Shown here: piece after piece, positions 17,978 to 27,863 of the stretch | Numbering within the stretch: position 1 is the stretch's first letter | Layout of the letters: each line of letters starts with the position of its first letter | Assembly: GCA_031315915.1 (NCBI GenBank) | Contig: JALDRK010000015.1 | Span: 1-64,000 of the forward strand | Origin: Nitrospirales bacterium | GTDB lineage: Bacteria > Nitrospirota > Nitrospiria > Nitrospirales > UBA8639 | Reading direction: 5' to 3' | DNA length: 64,000 nt | Notes under the pieces: generated by a model | Told to the model about the DNA's origin: nothing | Database searches by the model: none | Seen by the model: the letters and a program-made list of their open reading frames with translations, nothing else | Program-made: the position numbers and the translations under genes

Positions 17978-20002
17978 CTGAACCTCCAATATCAATCACG
18001 ATATTCGAGTAGATGTCTATCTTGGCATGATCGGAAGGCCCCAGATACACGGTGGTATCGTCCATGACTAGAATCGCCGGACCTGAAACTTCATGGCCCG
18101 GTCGCAATTGGTTCTCCGATAATGCGGGACATGTTGCATGCCTTTTCCCGTCACCACCGGTCGTTCTTCCCATTTGGCCGAAGAGGAATCGGCAGAACCT
18201 AATGACCGTGCGGAAATAGGCGGGGGCGTCACATGACCGATAGCCCGAAGGCGGACGTTTACGATTTCAATATCAGCATCCGGCTGACAATAGCCGTAGC
18301 GTTCCTGATGCAGGCGATCAAATTCCTTGCGGAATTGGGGTGTCAGCGGCACTTCTAAATCGAAGGATTGTCCCACATACCGCACATCGACGCTTCGAGT
18401 CAGGACCGCTTGCTCGGAAGCGATCCCTTCACGAAGCAAATCCGCTTCACCACGGGAAATCAGTTCCTGCGTGTGCTGTTCGATTATTTCACAGGGTGTG
18501 TCACCCGGCAGCATGACTGTCTGTACATAATCCAACTGCACATCGGCTGCCAGCATGCCCATGGCCGACAGAGTCGCGGCCATGGGGGAGACCAACACGG
18601 ACGGCACGCCCAAGGCTCGTGCCAGGGCGCATGCATGCAAGCCTCCCGCTCCACCGAACGACACCAGGACCGTCTCTCTCGGATCTTCTCCCCGTTCCAC
18701 CGAAATAACCCGGAGCGCCCGCTCCATATGCGCGTTGGCAATCTGAATCAGACCCAAGGCCAGTGTCTGCCTCTCATTCAAACCGGGAAGCGGAGAAACC
18801 GCAATCTGTTTGCCCAATGTATCGAACGCCTGTTGAGCCGCCGCCACATCCAATTTCATCCGACCGCCTAAAAACCCGTCGGCGGGCAATCGTCCTAATA
18901 CCACATGCGCATCCGTGACCGTCGGAATGGTCCCGCCACGCCCATAGCACACGGGGCCCGGATCGGCTCCGGCGCTCTGGGGCCCAACGCGAAGATTGCC
19001 GCCCGCATCGACTGTGGCCAGGGAGCCTCCTCCGGACCCCACGGTGTGGATATCGATGACAGGCACGCGAATGGGACATCCGCCCACTTCCGCTTCGGTG
19101 GTGACTTGAATCTCATCGTTGACCAGCGCCACATCCGTGGACGTGCCCCCCATATCGAACGTCAAAATCCTGGGAAAGCCGGCCATCGCCGCCAGATACT
19201 GAGCACCCACCACGCCCCCTGCCGGACCGGACAAAATGGAGCGCACCCCATGACCTCTCGCCTGGGCCACGGAAATGCGGCCGCCGTTGGATTGTAAAAT
19301 ATGAAATTCCGCCGGATTCATCTCACGCTCCAAACGTTCCAGGTAATTGTCGAGGACCGGAGACACATAGGCGTTCACCACCGTCGTGCTGGTCCGCTCA
19401 TATTCCCGGAACTCCGGCAGCAATTCTGAGGAAGCCGTCACAAAAAACCCCTCCTCACGCAACCGTTCCGTGACCCATCGTTCATGCTCGGGATTGACAA
19501 ATGAAAAGAGAAAGGACACCGCTACCGACCGAATCGCATTTCGTCGAAGAATTTCAAGAATCGATTCAATGCCCTGCCTCTCAAGCGGGATCACCACGTT
19601 TCCCTGGACATCCATGCGTTCACGCATCTCCAGACACCACTCGCGCGGAACGAGAGGATCGGGAATGGTTGGGAACAACTCATATAATGCTGGACGGTCC
19701 TGCCGGCCGATCTGAAGCAAATCCCGGAAGCCTTCCGTAGTGATCAACGCAGTGCGGGCACCTTTGCGTTCTAAAATGGCATTGGTGGCCACCGTGGACC
19801 CATGAACAATGTGGCGACTGAGGTGTTGAGGAAGTTGGGATAACCCCTGGAGCACTGCTTCGGCAGGATCGGCCGGAGTGGAGAGAATTTTAAACCGCTG
19901 CAGGGATTGATCGGAGGAGGAATAGATGACAAAGTCGGTAAAGGTTCCGCCAATATCGACACCCACCCACACATTTTGACTTGTTTGTCCGGAAGTCGAC
20001 AT
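17970..20002 (-). pseudogene. hyuA: Hydantoinase A-type subunit gene with a 3' frameshift
   Basis: ATP-binding HyuA-family subunit with the acetate/sugar kinase-like fold: GVDIGGTFTDFVIY near residue 14, HGSTVATNA, SGPAGGVVGAQY, FDMGGTSTDVAL and SFGGAGGLHACALA. The main frame runs to a stop at 18068, replacing the usual tail by YRRTNCDRAMKF. The normal C-terminus (NQLRPGHEVSGPAILVMDDTTVYLGP...DIGGSDG) is present in the next frame and ends at 17970, overlapping the hyuB start. So a one-base indel near 18115-18135 separates the last 50 residues. Either a recent mutation or a sequencing error. Start chosen at ATG 20002 rather than GTG 20011. Confidence 0.85.
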
Positions 20003-20233
20003 GGGAAACACTCTTCTTCAGGGAATGGAAAAAGAGCATACCGGATTACTTGTAAGGTTTGAAAGGCAGAAATAATGCAGGCGAGAAATAGTAATGGCAA
20101 ATCAGTTTTACGACGTACTCCAATTTCAGTTATCCGATTTTAGCTCTTGTTTAGAACTCTCGTTGAACGGAAACATAAACTTTAGTTCCATAAAAAGCAT
20201 TCTCATCGGCTTCATGATGAAGTTCCTTTGACT

Positions 20234-20778
20234 TTAGAGAGGAGAGACGAAATTGGTTTTCTTTAACTCTGGAATGGCTATGGATTTATCTGCTTCTTCA
20301 ATTTTAGATGTATCCTCTCCAATTGAACATCTTGCGCAGAGAATCAGAAAAAGGTCCTCCAAATGCCACTCAATCTGAAGGGATATTTTCAGAAAGTAAA
20401 TTCCCCATATTTCTGCAGAAAAATGTAGGGTATCTGGCTGACCGTCAATCCAATTGTCGCTCCGCTCTGTTTGAACCATATATAACCCTGGTCGGACAAC
20501 AAGCCGGGTATATTGATTATTGCCTAACAAAACCATTTTGTAACCATTCAGCGTAACCCACGGAGTTGCAAGTGCTGCACAAGAGGCACTTGGACGATAC
20601 AGATAAATGATCGCCTGAGATTCCTCCTCAGCAGACATGTGCTCAAACAATGATGTCTCAGAATTTTCGGAAGTCTCCGAAACCGGGGGGCAGATTCACA
20701 CCCGGCCAACCATATCCCCAATAAAACAGAAACCGTCAACCAGCCCGTTAGATTGCAAATTCTGCTAAACAATTGCAT
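20234..20778 (-). pseudogene. DUF2846-type lipoprotein gene, frameshifted at a C6 tract
   Basis: The first frame from ATG 20778 encodes a lipoprotein signal (WLTVSVLLGIWLAGC, lipobox LAGC). After a run of six C (20685-20690, written as G on the plus strand) the reading leaves frame. The frame offset by one continues PVSETSENSETSLFEHMSAEEESQAIIYLYRPSAS, then VTLNGYKMVLLGNNQYTRLVVRPGLYMV, which is the DUF2846 pattern, and ends at 20234. Adding one C restores a single 180-residue lipoprotein. Candidate causes are homopolymer sequencing error, phase variation or mutation. Confidence 0.65.
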
Positions 20779-20968
20779 TGGTATTTTTTATAGAAAAGTT
20801 AGAGGCAAACAAAATCTATATAATCGGATAAAACATTAAAATTATGAATCCAATGCCAATGGAGGGAAAAAGAACGCCTAACGGCCGTCATCAGGATGGA
20901 AAATGAGGAAGGGAAAAAACAATCAGGCCAGTCTGGTCGGCTAACTACCCAACTCAGGAACGATTGCG

Positions 20969-22489
20969 TTAACTTTTCTGCAGACCTTTTAACGCTACCC
21001 GGCGGGGACTTCCGCTGGCGTTATCCTGGATATTGAGTGTGGCATGGTGGCTTCCCTGATCAGGCGGAGCGAAGCCGACTTGAAGGGTACAGGAATCCCC
21101 GGTACGCAAGCTCACCCCTTCACAAGTGTTATCCGCCACAGAAAACGCGTCCGCGCCATTTCCCGAAATTCCGACATTCACGATTTTGAGTACCCCCAAT
21201 CCGATGTTCGATAACCGGACCATTTTCGGAGCCACCTTCGGGGATAACCCGTCCTGTCCGGCGTCGGACTCAAACACCAGAGCGTCGGTACTGACACTGG
21301 GCAAAGGGATAGCTCCTCCCCCGCTCAATAATACCGACACTCCATCGGAATTGGTGCTGGCCGTGGCCAGATCGGGAAATTGATCCTGGTCGAAATCCTC
21401 CACCACGACCGCTGACGGAGTCGCTCCGACACCAAAATGTCCTGCCGAGGCAAAGAGGCCTTTCCCATCACCTACAAACACGGACAAACTATTGGAATCA
21501 CGATTGACGACCACCAGATCCAGCTCCTTGTCCCCATCGAAATCCTGGAAGACGGCTCCGACCGGCGCAAAACCCACCTTGATCGGTTCCAGCTCGGAGA
21601 AAATCCCTCCCGCCCGCTGGAGCAGAATGCGTATCGTGTCCGTAAAAAGGCTCGTCACCGCCAGATCCACAAATCCGTCATGGTTCAAATCGGCTCCTTG
21701 AATAGCACTCAAGGTAAACCCGGGCTTCAGCACTTTTTCAAAGACAAAGGTCCCATCTCCATTATTTTTCAAGATGGACACCAAGCCGTTCGGGGAACGC
21801 CAACTCGGTTGACTCCAGGTCACAGCCAGGTCAGGCTTTTCATCACCCGTCATATCTTCGACCAGCACTCCGGTAGGAAACATTCCGTCCCGGTCTTCGT
21901 TTTCATAGGTGACCGGTGCCAGCAGGCCTCCCTTCCCATCATTCAACAGGATAGCCAGATTGAACGGCGGGTAATAGCCGAATCGCCCGCTATTCACCGC
22001 CACGACATCACTCCATCCGTCTCCGTTGACATCCCGGACAGCCAAAAAAGTAGTGCCTTTGCCTGCGCTCTGACCGGCCAGCTTCTGAAATAGACCCGTT
22101 CCGTCACCTTTCAGCACCACGACCTGATCGGACCCGCTTAACGCCAGGACGAGGTCAAGCACGCCATCGCGATCCATATCCTCCGCTTCCAAGGCCAGAG
22201 GAATTTTGCCGACGCCGAACGACACGGCCGATCGAAACGTGCCGTTGCCGTTTCCCAATAAAATCGATACATCGTCGGATGTTCCGTTGACCGTAGCGAT
22301 ATCCCGCAACCCGTCCCCATTGAAATCCCCGGCGGTGATGGCTTGTGGAGCCCGTCCCACCGGATTGCTGGGTGTGGGAGTATACGTCAGGTTTTGCCCG
22401 GAGCCGGAGCCTGGCAGCCAGGCAATCCAGAAGCCCAATACCCAGAGACCAAACAGAACCTGAACTCTTGCGGGACGCCGCTTAGTCAT
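20969..22489 (-). CDS. Secreted FG-GAP/VCBS repeat protein with ASPM-SPD-2-Hydin-like C-terminal domain
   Basis: A 506-residue exported protein. After a signal peptide (VLFGLWVLGFWIAWLPGSGSG) come about seven FG-GAP/VCBS repeats, seen as DFNGDGLRDIATVNG, DMDRDGVLDLVLAL, DVNGDGWSDVVAV, DLNHDGFVDLAVTS, DFDGDKELDLVVV and DFDQDQFPDLATA. These are calcium-binding DxDxDG loops of a beta-propeller. The last 100 residues (FESDAGQDGLSPKVAPKMVRLSNIGLGVLKI...CTLQVGFAPPDQGSHHATLNI) match the choice-of-anchor D / Hydin-type Ig-like domain. ATG 22489 overlaps the upstream gene's stop by 8 bases, indicating coupling. Likely a surface or extracellular binding protein. Confidence 0.85.
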   Translation of the reverse strand: MTKRRPARVQVLFGLWVLGFWIAWLPGSGSGQNLTYTPTPSNPVGRAPQAITAGDFNGDGLRDIATVNGTSDDVSILLGNGNGTFRSAVSFGVGKIPLALEAEDMDRDGVLDLVLALSGSDQVVVLKGDGTGLFQKLAGQSAGKGTTFLAVRDVNGDGWSDVVAVNSGRFGYYPPFNLAILLNDGKGGLLAPVTYENEDRDGMFPTGVLVEDMTGDEKPDLAVTWSQPSWRSPNGLVSILKNNGDGTFVFEKVLKPGFTLSAIQGADLNHDGFVDLAVTSLFTDTIRILLQRAGGIFSELEPIKVGFAPVGAVFQDFDGDKELDLVVVNRDSNSLSVFVGDGKGLFASAGHFGVGATPSAVVVEDFDQDQFPDLATASTNSDGVSVLLSGGGAIPLPSVSTDALVFESDAGQDGLSPKVAPKMVRLSNIGLGVLKIVNVGISGNGADAFSVADNTCEGVSLRTGDSCTLQVGFAPPDQGSHHATLNIQDNASGSPRRVALKGLQKS

Positions 22490-22742
22490 GGGAAACCTCG
22501 GAAAAATCCTTCTCCAACACGATTTCAATTTCTTCGCTGGAGGCCATGCCGCGATTTCGAAACCGGGCTGCCCAATCAGGGTAGGCCTTGAGCGTCTGAA
22601 ATATGCCTTTAATGATGTCGGGTTTCACTCGGGTTTCCCAATTCTCGGCCCACGCCAGTTCGTCTTCCTCCCCTTCATAATCTTCCGGAAAGGTCGCTTC
22701 CAGGGAAAACCGCAGGGTAAATGACTGTTCTTCATGGTGCAT
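22482..22742 (-). CDS. Small conserved hypothetical protein
   Basis: An 86-residue acidic protein (MHHEEQSFTLRFSLEATFPEDYEGEEDE in outline) with a Trp-rich centre (LAWAENWETR) and helical C-terminus. GGGAGAAGAG precedes the ATG. Its stop overlaps the start of the FG-GAP protein gene, so the two are coupled. No domain recognised. Confidence 0.6.
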   Translation of the reverse strand: MHHEEQSFTLRFSLEATFPEDYEGEEDELAWAENWETRVKPDIIKGIFQTLKAYPDWAARFRNRGMASSEEIEIVLEKDFSEVSHD

Positions 22743-22860
22743 GCTCTTCTCCCTTTTAGAAGGGTGACGACGCAGACCGTGCCCACAGACGAGACATTGT
22801 CACCCCGGATCTGATGCCTATAATAGCTTTACCATTTCCTTGAAAGGAGGTCCAGAACCG

Positions 22861-23088
22861 ATGCCGATTTTTGCCTATAAATGTCAGGGATGTGCACACA
22901 AATTTGAAATGATCGTCCATAGCTCGTCCACCCCGGAATGCCCAAAATGTCAGCATACCAAACTGGAAAAACTCTTAACAGCATTTGCCGTTGGCGGGAC
23001 GGGAGGGGGTATGGATTTTTCAGGCGACGAAGGGAGCTGCGGAAGCTGTGGCGATCCCCGTGGCCCGGGCGCCTGTTCGATGAATTAA
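22861..23088 (+). CDS. FmdB-type zinc-ribbon protein
   Basis: A 75-residue protein beginning MPIFAYKCQGCAHKFE and continuing CPKCQHTKLEKLL, the FmdB/CxxC-CxxC putative regulatory zinc ribbon, then a Gly/Ser/Cys-rich tail (GSCGSCGD). AAAGGAGG is placed ideally before ATG 22861. Usually 70-110 residues, so complete. Role unknown; these proteins were named from formamidase operons. Convergent with the next gene. Confidence 0.85.
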   Translation: MPIFAYKCQGCAHKFEMIVHSSSTPECPKCQHTKLEKLLTAFAVGGTGGGMDFSGDEGSCGSCGDPRGPGACSMN

Positions 23089-23124
23089 TTACCCTTGGGC
23101 GCTCCCGAATTCCCAAGAAACCAG

Positions 23125-23574
23125 TTACGGACTCTCGGATAACCCATTCAAATGTTCATTCCCGTTGATGCCATCCTCTTCCGGATCAATCCATGTCTTT
23201 TCCGGAAATCCCAGAGAATCTTCTCCTACCCCATAGAAGAGTGCATGGGCTGACAACAGATAAGTCACCCACCCAACGGTGCCGTCCACCTCGACGACCC
23301 GATAGTGCATGTCCTTGGCTTCCGGAAGCCCTTCTTGTAAGCCCGGCAACACCATCATCACCCGGTGCACGCTGACATGTGGGGCCAATTCCTGATCCGT
23401 TTCAGGATACCGAATGGCCATCATGCCATTGGGAAGTAATGTGTTTTGCGTGAATGTTTTGACTTCGAATGCGTGGGGATTGAGTTGGGAGTCACATGGG
23501 AGAGCTTGAGAGGGACACAACAGGAAGAGAAACCAAAACGTCAAGATCAGTGGACCAGCTCTGAAGCCTCCCAT
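23125..23574 (-). CDS. Hypothetical secreted protein
   Basis: A 149-residue exported protein with a clear signal peptide (MGGFRAGPLILTFWFLFLLCPSQALP) and AAGGAGG before the ATG. The mature part is beta-rich: VHRVMMVLPGL, YRVVEVDGTVGWVTY, which resembles a small SH3-like wall/ligand domain. No family assigned. Confidence 0.6.
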   Translation of the reverse strand: MGGFRAGPLILTFWFLFLLCPSQALPCDSQLNPHAFEVKTFTQNTLLPNGMMAIRYPETDQELAPHVSVHRVMMVLPGLQEGLPEAKDMHYRVVEVDGTVGWVTYLLSAHALFYGVGEDSLGFPEKTWIDPEEDGINGNEHLNGLSESP

Positions 23575-23874
23575 AGGACACCTCCTTGTCGGGAATCTTC
23601 AAGACGACTTTTGACCCTATTCCTCTTATCGGCCACATCTGAATGAAACTTAATGGAAGTGACAAAAACGAGCCTGGGGGGAATAATGATCCCCGCAGTA
23701 AGTGAAGGGGAATAGCAAGTTAAAAAGCCGGGAGATCGTGTACAGATTTTGGAAGTGTCGTGAAGGGGAGATATGGACCCGGTTTTCATCCAGGGCACAC
23801 GAGAGGGATACAAAAACGGTATGAAACGCGCAGAACCAGGTTCGGCTTACCGGGAGAGAATCACCAATCTGCCG
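23575..23874. other. Intergenic region
   Basis: Three hundred bases between two minus-strand genes. A plus-strand frame starting at 23773 runs into the antisense of the downstream zinc-ribbon gene and has no ribosome site, so it is taken as a shadow. Nothing else was seen. Confidence 0.3.
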
Positions 23875-24084
23875 TTATTCCGAACTGCCGAGCATATCAT
23901 CGATGAGAGGACGGTTCAGGTCTTCGCAACCTGGGCAAATGAGGTCGAAAAAGGCTTCGTGGTCGGCGACATAGTTTTTTTTATCCGCCAATTTTTCTTC
24001 ATGAATGAGATCGTAACAGGTCGGACACAGAATCATCAGGCCCCGCATGACCGATATGGTTTTTCTTCCTGAACTTCCTGACAT
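23875..24084 (-). CDS. Small zinc-ribbon protein
   Basis: A 69-residue protein with one pair CPTCYDLIH and a second pair CPGCEDLN about 33 residues apart, a likely four-Cys zinc site. ATG 24084 is preferred (GAGAGG upstream) to the frame opening at 24138. It sits 44 bases downstream of another small CxxC protein on the same strand, so they are probably cotranscribed. Function unknown. Confidence 0.6.
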   Translation of the reverse strand: MSGSSGRKTISVMRGLMILCPTCYDLIHEEKLADKKNYVADHEAFFDLICPGCEDLNRPLIDDMLGSSE

Positions 24085-24128
24085 CGTCCTACCTCTCCTC
24101 TCTGTAATGAAGCCGGTGCGGCCTGAAA

Positions 24129-24323
24129 TCAGGACCACCCCCGCTGCTGGGCTAAGAGGAAATCTTCCTGCTCCAAGTCAATGCCGCAGACCGGACATTC
24201 ATAGGGTTCGTCGGCCGAAGGAACTCTTAAGGGAGTGTCCTGGATCTTTCCCTGACACACGTGATAGAACTTGCCCCGGGCATCCTCATCGTCCATCACA
24301 TCCGATTCATATTTAAGAATCAT
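24129..24323 (-). CDS. Small CxxC protein
   Basis: A 64-residue protein (MILKYESDVMDDEDARGKF in outline) with a single YECPVCGIDLEQEDF motif near the C-terminus and one more Cys (HVCQG) upstream, suggestive of a three- or four-ligand metal site. GAGGGATG precedes ATG 24323. First gene of a two-gene set with the zinc-ribbon protein at 23875-24084. Role unknown. Confidence 0.55.
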   Translation of the reverse strand: MILKYESDVMDDEDARGKFYHVCQGKIQDTPLRVPSADEPYECPVCGIDLEQEDFLLAQQRGWS

Positions 24324-24460
24324 TTGACATCCCTCTCTTAACTTTGCATTGTTTCGGTTATAACAAGGGACTATTTTCCCAAGCAATCCTTAAATTAACC
24401 TGATTTCCCATCCTGCCAAGAATAGCAAGTACAGTATGGACTACTCTTAAAGAGGACGGC

Positions 24461-25708
24461 ATGCACCACTCACTTTCCCTATGTTCTGTCCGCCAGGCTC
24501 TGCAAAGCTCGATCCCATTCACCTCTTTCAGTCCTGGGAAGAGGGCCTCTTGGCTCCGGCTCATGGCTGGCCTAACCATTTGGGTCTTTTTTCTGGGAGG
24601 CATCGCTCCATCCGACGGATGGAGCTTAGCCAGCACCCCTCCCATCCCCGAAGCCTCAATCCACCTGCAACCCGTCAGTTCCCATACTTTTGAAAGTCCG
24701 GTATTTTTCACACCATTCCCCGGAGACCCTGCACGGTTCATTGTAGTGGAGCAGGAAGGGCAACTGCTCGCTATTCTGGGTGGGAAAGTACAAGAAAATC
24801 CATTTTTAAATATCGGCGAGAAACTGTCCACCGGAGGAGAACGCGGTCTTTTGGGATTGGCGTTTCATCCGCAGTTTTCTTCTAACGGACGGTTCTTTAT
24901 AAACTATACCCGCCGGTCGGATGGGGCAACGGTGATTGCCGAGTACCAAGCCCCGCCACCTTCGCCAATCGCCAATCCTCAGGAACGAATTCTGATCGTC
25001 ATCCCTCAGCCGTACAGTAACCATAATGGGGGCATGATTGCCTTCGGACCGGACGGGTATTTGTATATCGGAATGGGGGATGGCGGTTCGGGCGGGGACC
25101 CTGACAATTACGCTCAGAATCCGCAGGAACTACTGGGAAAATTCCTTCGGATCGATGTAGACCGATTCTCCCCGTATGCGATCCCACCGGATAACCCTCT
25201 GGTCCAGGGGACAGGGAAACCCGAAATTTTCGCTTTGGGGCTCAGGAATCCCTGGCGGTTTTCCTTCGATCGGCAAACCGGAGACTTATGGGCCGCTGAT
25301 GTGGGGCAAAACATGTGGGAAGAAGTGGATATCATTCACAAAGGAAAAAATTACGGATGGCGGCTCTTGGAAGGCCGACATTGCTACAATCCCACGTCCA
25401 ATTGCGAATTGGCTCCAAGCCTCGTTGCTCCCGTGACCGAGTACCGGCACGAACAGGGACGGTGCTCCGTCACCGGAGGATATGTCTATCGAGGGAAACG
25501 CATCACGGCATTAGCAGGAACCTATGTCTTCGGTGATTTTTGTTCCGGGGAAATCTGGGGATATCGAGACGGTGGGACGAGTTTGCTCACCGATACCGAT
25601 TTGCAGATTTCGTCATTTGGAGAAGATTCAGAGGGTGAACTCTATGTCGTAGACCATCAAGGCCGGATTATGAAGATCGTTCCCAAAGCTACACGTCCGG
25701 AATCCTAA
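24461..25708 (+). CDS. PQQ-dependent sugar dehydrogenase (soluble aldose dehydrogenase family)
   Basis: A 415-residue exported protein of the glucose/sorbosone dehydrogenase beta-propeller family (GSDH; aldose sugar dehydrogenase-like). A long signal region ends near LGGIAPSDGWS. Family landmarks: GERGLLGLAFHPQF, a VIAEYQ strand, PYSNHNGGMIAFGPDGYLYIGMGDGGSGGDP (the NH-GG and GDGG blocks around the PQQ/Ca site), GLRNPWRFSFD, DVGQNMWEEVDII, NYGWRLLEG, TGGYVYRG and YVFGDFCSGEIW. AGAGGAC precedes the ATG. Expected to oxidise sugars in the periplasm. No PQQ genes lie in this window. Confidence 0.88.
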   Translation: MHHSLSLCSVRQALQSSIPFTSFSPGKRASWLRLMAGLTIWVFFLGGIAPSDGWSLASTPPIPEASIHLQPVSSHTFESPVFFTPFPGDPARFIVVEQEGQLLAILGGKVQENPFLNIGEKLSTGGERGLLGLAFHPQFSSNGRFFINYTRRSDGATVIAEYQAPPPSPIANPQERILIVIPQPYSNHNGGMIAFGPDGYLYIGMGDGGSGGDPDNYAQNPQELLGKFLRIDVDRFSPYAIPPDNPLVQGTGKPEIFALGLRNPWRFSFDRQTGDLWAADVGQNMWEEVDIIHKGKNYGWRLLEGRHCYNPTSNCELAPSLVAPVTEYRHEQGRCSVTGGYVYRGKRITALAGTYVFGDFCSGEIWGYRDGGTSLLTDTDLQISSFGEDSEGELYVVDHQGRIMKIVPKATRPES

Positions 25709-26313
25709 AAAAACTTCCAAAACCCACTGATCTGTTATGACCGGAAGTTTTGACTTTTTGAGCCCAGTAAGCGATTTCCGCTTTCTAGCTAAGAATCTTT
25801 GGCCATGCGAAGACTTGCGAAACTAACCGGCGATCATCCCGAATAGAGTACACCTATAAATGGGAATACCGAAAAATGGCCACAAAAACAGTCTTCTTAA
25901 CAGCGGTAATTAAATTTTGATGAGAATCCTTTGTGAGGGCTCTAAATACTAGAAACTCATAATCTGGCATATTATAGGCCAGTTTTTTTTGCTGGCGAAA
26001 CGGAAATTGCTTTTGGCAAGGAAGAAAACACTGCCACTTTCAAAGAGAGTATGGCTTAAAAAAACGACCGAAAATTGTAGGGAAATGGTAACGAAAAAGT
26101 TGCTTACGAGTTTGAGTAGCACTGCTAGGTGAGAGATTTATCTAATTTAGATAGTTTGGGAATCCCTATATTCTTTCTTTCATTACGGGATCACAATATT
26201 CTTTCATAACCTCAAATTGCTTAAACAGAACTTTGTCCAAATCTATAGTCGTCCTTTGTGATATTTCAGCTACCCCTCGAACGCACTACAATTTTTCGGA
26301 TTTTTCCATGTTA
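25709..26313. other. Gene-free AT-rich spacer
   Basis: About 600 AT-rich bases without an open frame of note. Between 25964 and 25990 there is a short hairpin (CTGGC...GCCAG) followed by eight T, a possible but distant terminator for the sugar dehydrogenase gene. The rest shows no pattern I can support. Confidence 0.4.
25964..25990 (+). terminator. Weak rho-independent terminator candidate
   Basis: Five-bp stem CTGGC (25964-25968) / GCCAG (25978-25982) followed by T8. It is 255 bases past the upstream stop and the stem is short. Confidence 0.35.
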
Positions 26314-27053
26314 TCAATAGCTAATTTTTGAGCCAATTTCGGAAAAATCGGATTGGCGAAAAATGCCAAACATGACTCTCGGCTCGTATCTTTTTGAACT
26401 ACCGTCTTCAAGTTCTTTTACAGTTTCAGCGATGATCTTAATACTTTCAGATTCCATTGGTGTCCGCATATATGAATCATAGGAGTATCGCGTGCTTCTT
26501 CTGCATCTTCGCCACCTGAGTCTTGTTCACCGGACTCCTTGTGGCCTGACAGAAAATTGGGGCACCAAGATGTTCCCTGGTGATACTGCAGGATTCAACG
26601 TTGTCAACTGTTCAATAGCCAAAAGTGACAACATGATATTTTCGTACTTTGCTACAATTTGAGAATACTGAAATTGATCTAACGCTTGATTGGCATAGGC
26701 TTCACAAGCCCGATATAACCCATCTCGAAGAAGTTGAATCTCGTGGCATTCCGATCGCCAAAGAGCCTTGACAGACTCGGCCAAGTTTGATCCAAGTGTC
26801 CTTCAATTTCCTTCAACCTATGCCCGCTGATAAGGACGCTCCAAAAGCTGATAAGGCATCTGGGCTCCGGTTCTGCGCAAAAAATTTTTCTTACATTATC
26901 TTCCCCCTCCATTACAATAATGGCACGTTGCTTGGCATCGACACTCACGCTTTCCATCTCTGAAACGTCAAACTGCTTAAAAATGGTACTTGTGCAACCA
27001 AATTGAGAAAAAAATAAGAGAGTGTAAAGTAATAAGAGGGAGAATGTTTTCAT
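26314..27053 (-). pseudogene. Decayed lipoprotein gene (CAEPxPDAL family)
   Basis: Starts at ATG 27053 with a lipoprotein signal ending FGC, then AKQRAIIVMEGE...FCAEPEP. One base later the frame breaks: DALSAFGASLSAGI appears in the next frame. The helical segment LAESVKALWRSECHEIQLLRDGLYRACEAYANQAL...LLAIEQLT is in a third. A tail (NFLSGHKESGEQDSGGEDAEEARDT, then MESESIKIIAETVKELEDG) follows in others. The pieces match a conserved lipoprotein family containing CAEPSPDALSALGAS and IQLLRD. At least three frameshifts, so true decay. First of several broken genes in this island. Confidence 0.7.
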
Positions 27054-27216
27054 CTTTTATGGACCTGATGGAAAAATTCGATTCTGAAACTTAGATAAAT
27101 GTTGATATAAAGCAACCCAACATTATTTGACCTTTCCCTAATTTTGCTTTTGTTAAAACCACAAATAGGAAGCCACGAAAAATCAATAATTTACATACGT
27201 CTACAACCATGCTATT

Positions 27217-27863
27217 TTGGCTTTTATGAAGAAATACAAGAAAGCCGAAATTGAAAATGGACCATGGAACAAGGGTAAAGCGGTCGACCAAATGACCCCG
27301 TTTTACGCCGGAACAGGCGCAGGTCATCAGTCCTTATTAACGACGGAAAAAAAGATTCGGGATTTGGCGCTCTTTAACGTCGGGATCGATACGATGCTCC
27401 GAGCGTCCGACCTGCTTCGGCTTTTAACGGGTGATGTGACCGATCATCACGGTAACGTGGTCAGTGAGATCAATATTCGGCAGAAGAAGACCAACCGAGG
27501 GCATCTGGTCGCCTTATCACCTGAAACGCGAGACAGTCTGGCCGATTGGATTCTCCATAGTGGGAAGAAAGCCGATGACTATTTGTGGACCAGTATTGCA
27601 GAACCGCAAAACCCGTCCACACCTTACCCGAGAACAATATGCCAACTTGGTCAAGCAGTGGGCGTATCTCGCCCGATTGGACCCGAAACGCCATAGCACC
27701 CATTCCATGCGCCGCACGAAATCCGCGGTCATTTATGATAAAACTCAAGTCTACGCGGCGTGTCAGCATATCTCCTCGGCCATAAAAGTATCAGGCTACG
27801 GCCCACTATTTGGGCGTGGATCAACGCAAGGCTCTTGACTTGGCGAAGCGGTTTAAAATCTGA
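27217..27863 (+). pseudogene. Tyrosine recombinase (phage-type integrase) remnant
   Basis: The first frame encodes the catalytic domain start: VGIDTMLRASDLLRL (active-site Arg), then INIRQKKTNRGHLVALSPETRDSL. After about 27610 the frame shifts. HSTHSMRRTKSAVIY (HxxR box) lies in a second frame, and the last strand VSVLLGHKS...TAHYLGVDQRKALDLAKRF, with the Tyr nucleophile, in others. It ends at TGA 27861-27863. At least two or three indels, so inactive. Short relative to a full integrase (no arm-binding domain), resembling small XerC-like integrases of gene cassettes or islands. It marks this island as once mobile. Confidence 0.75.
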
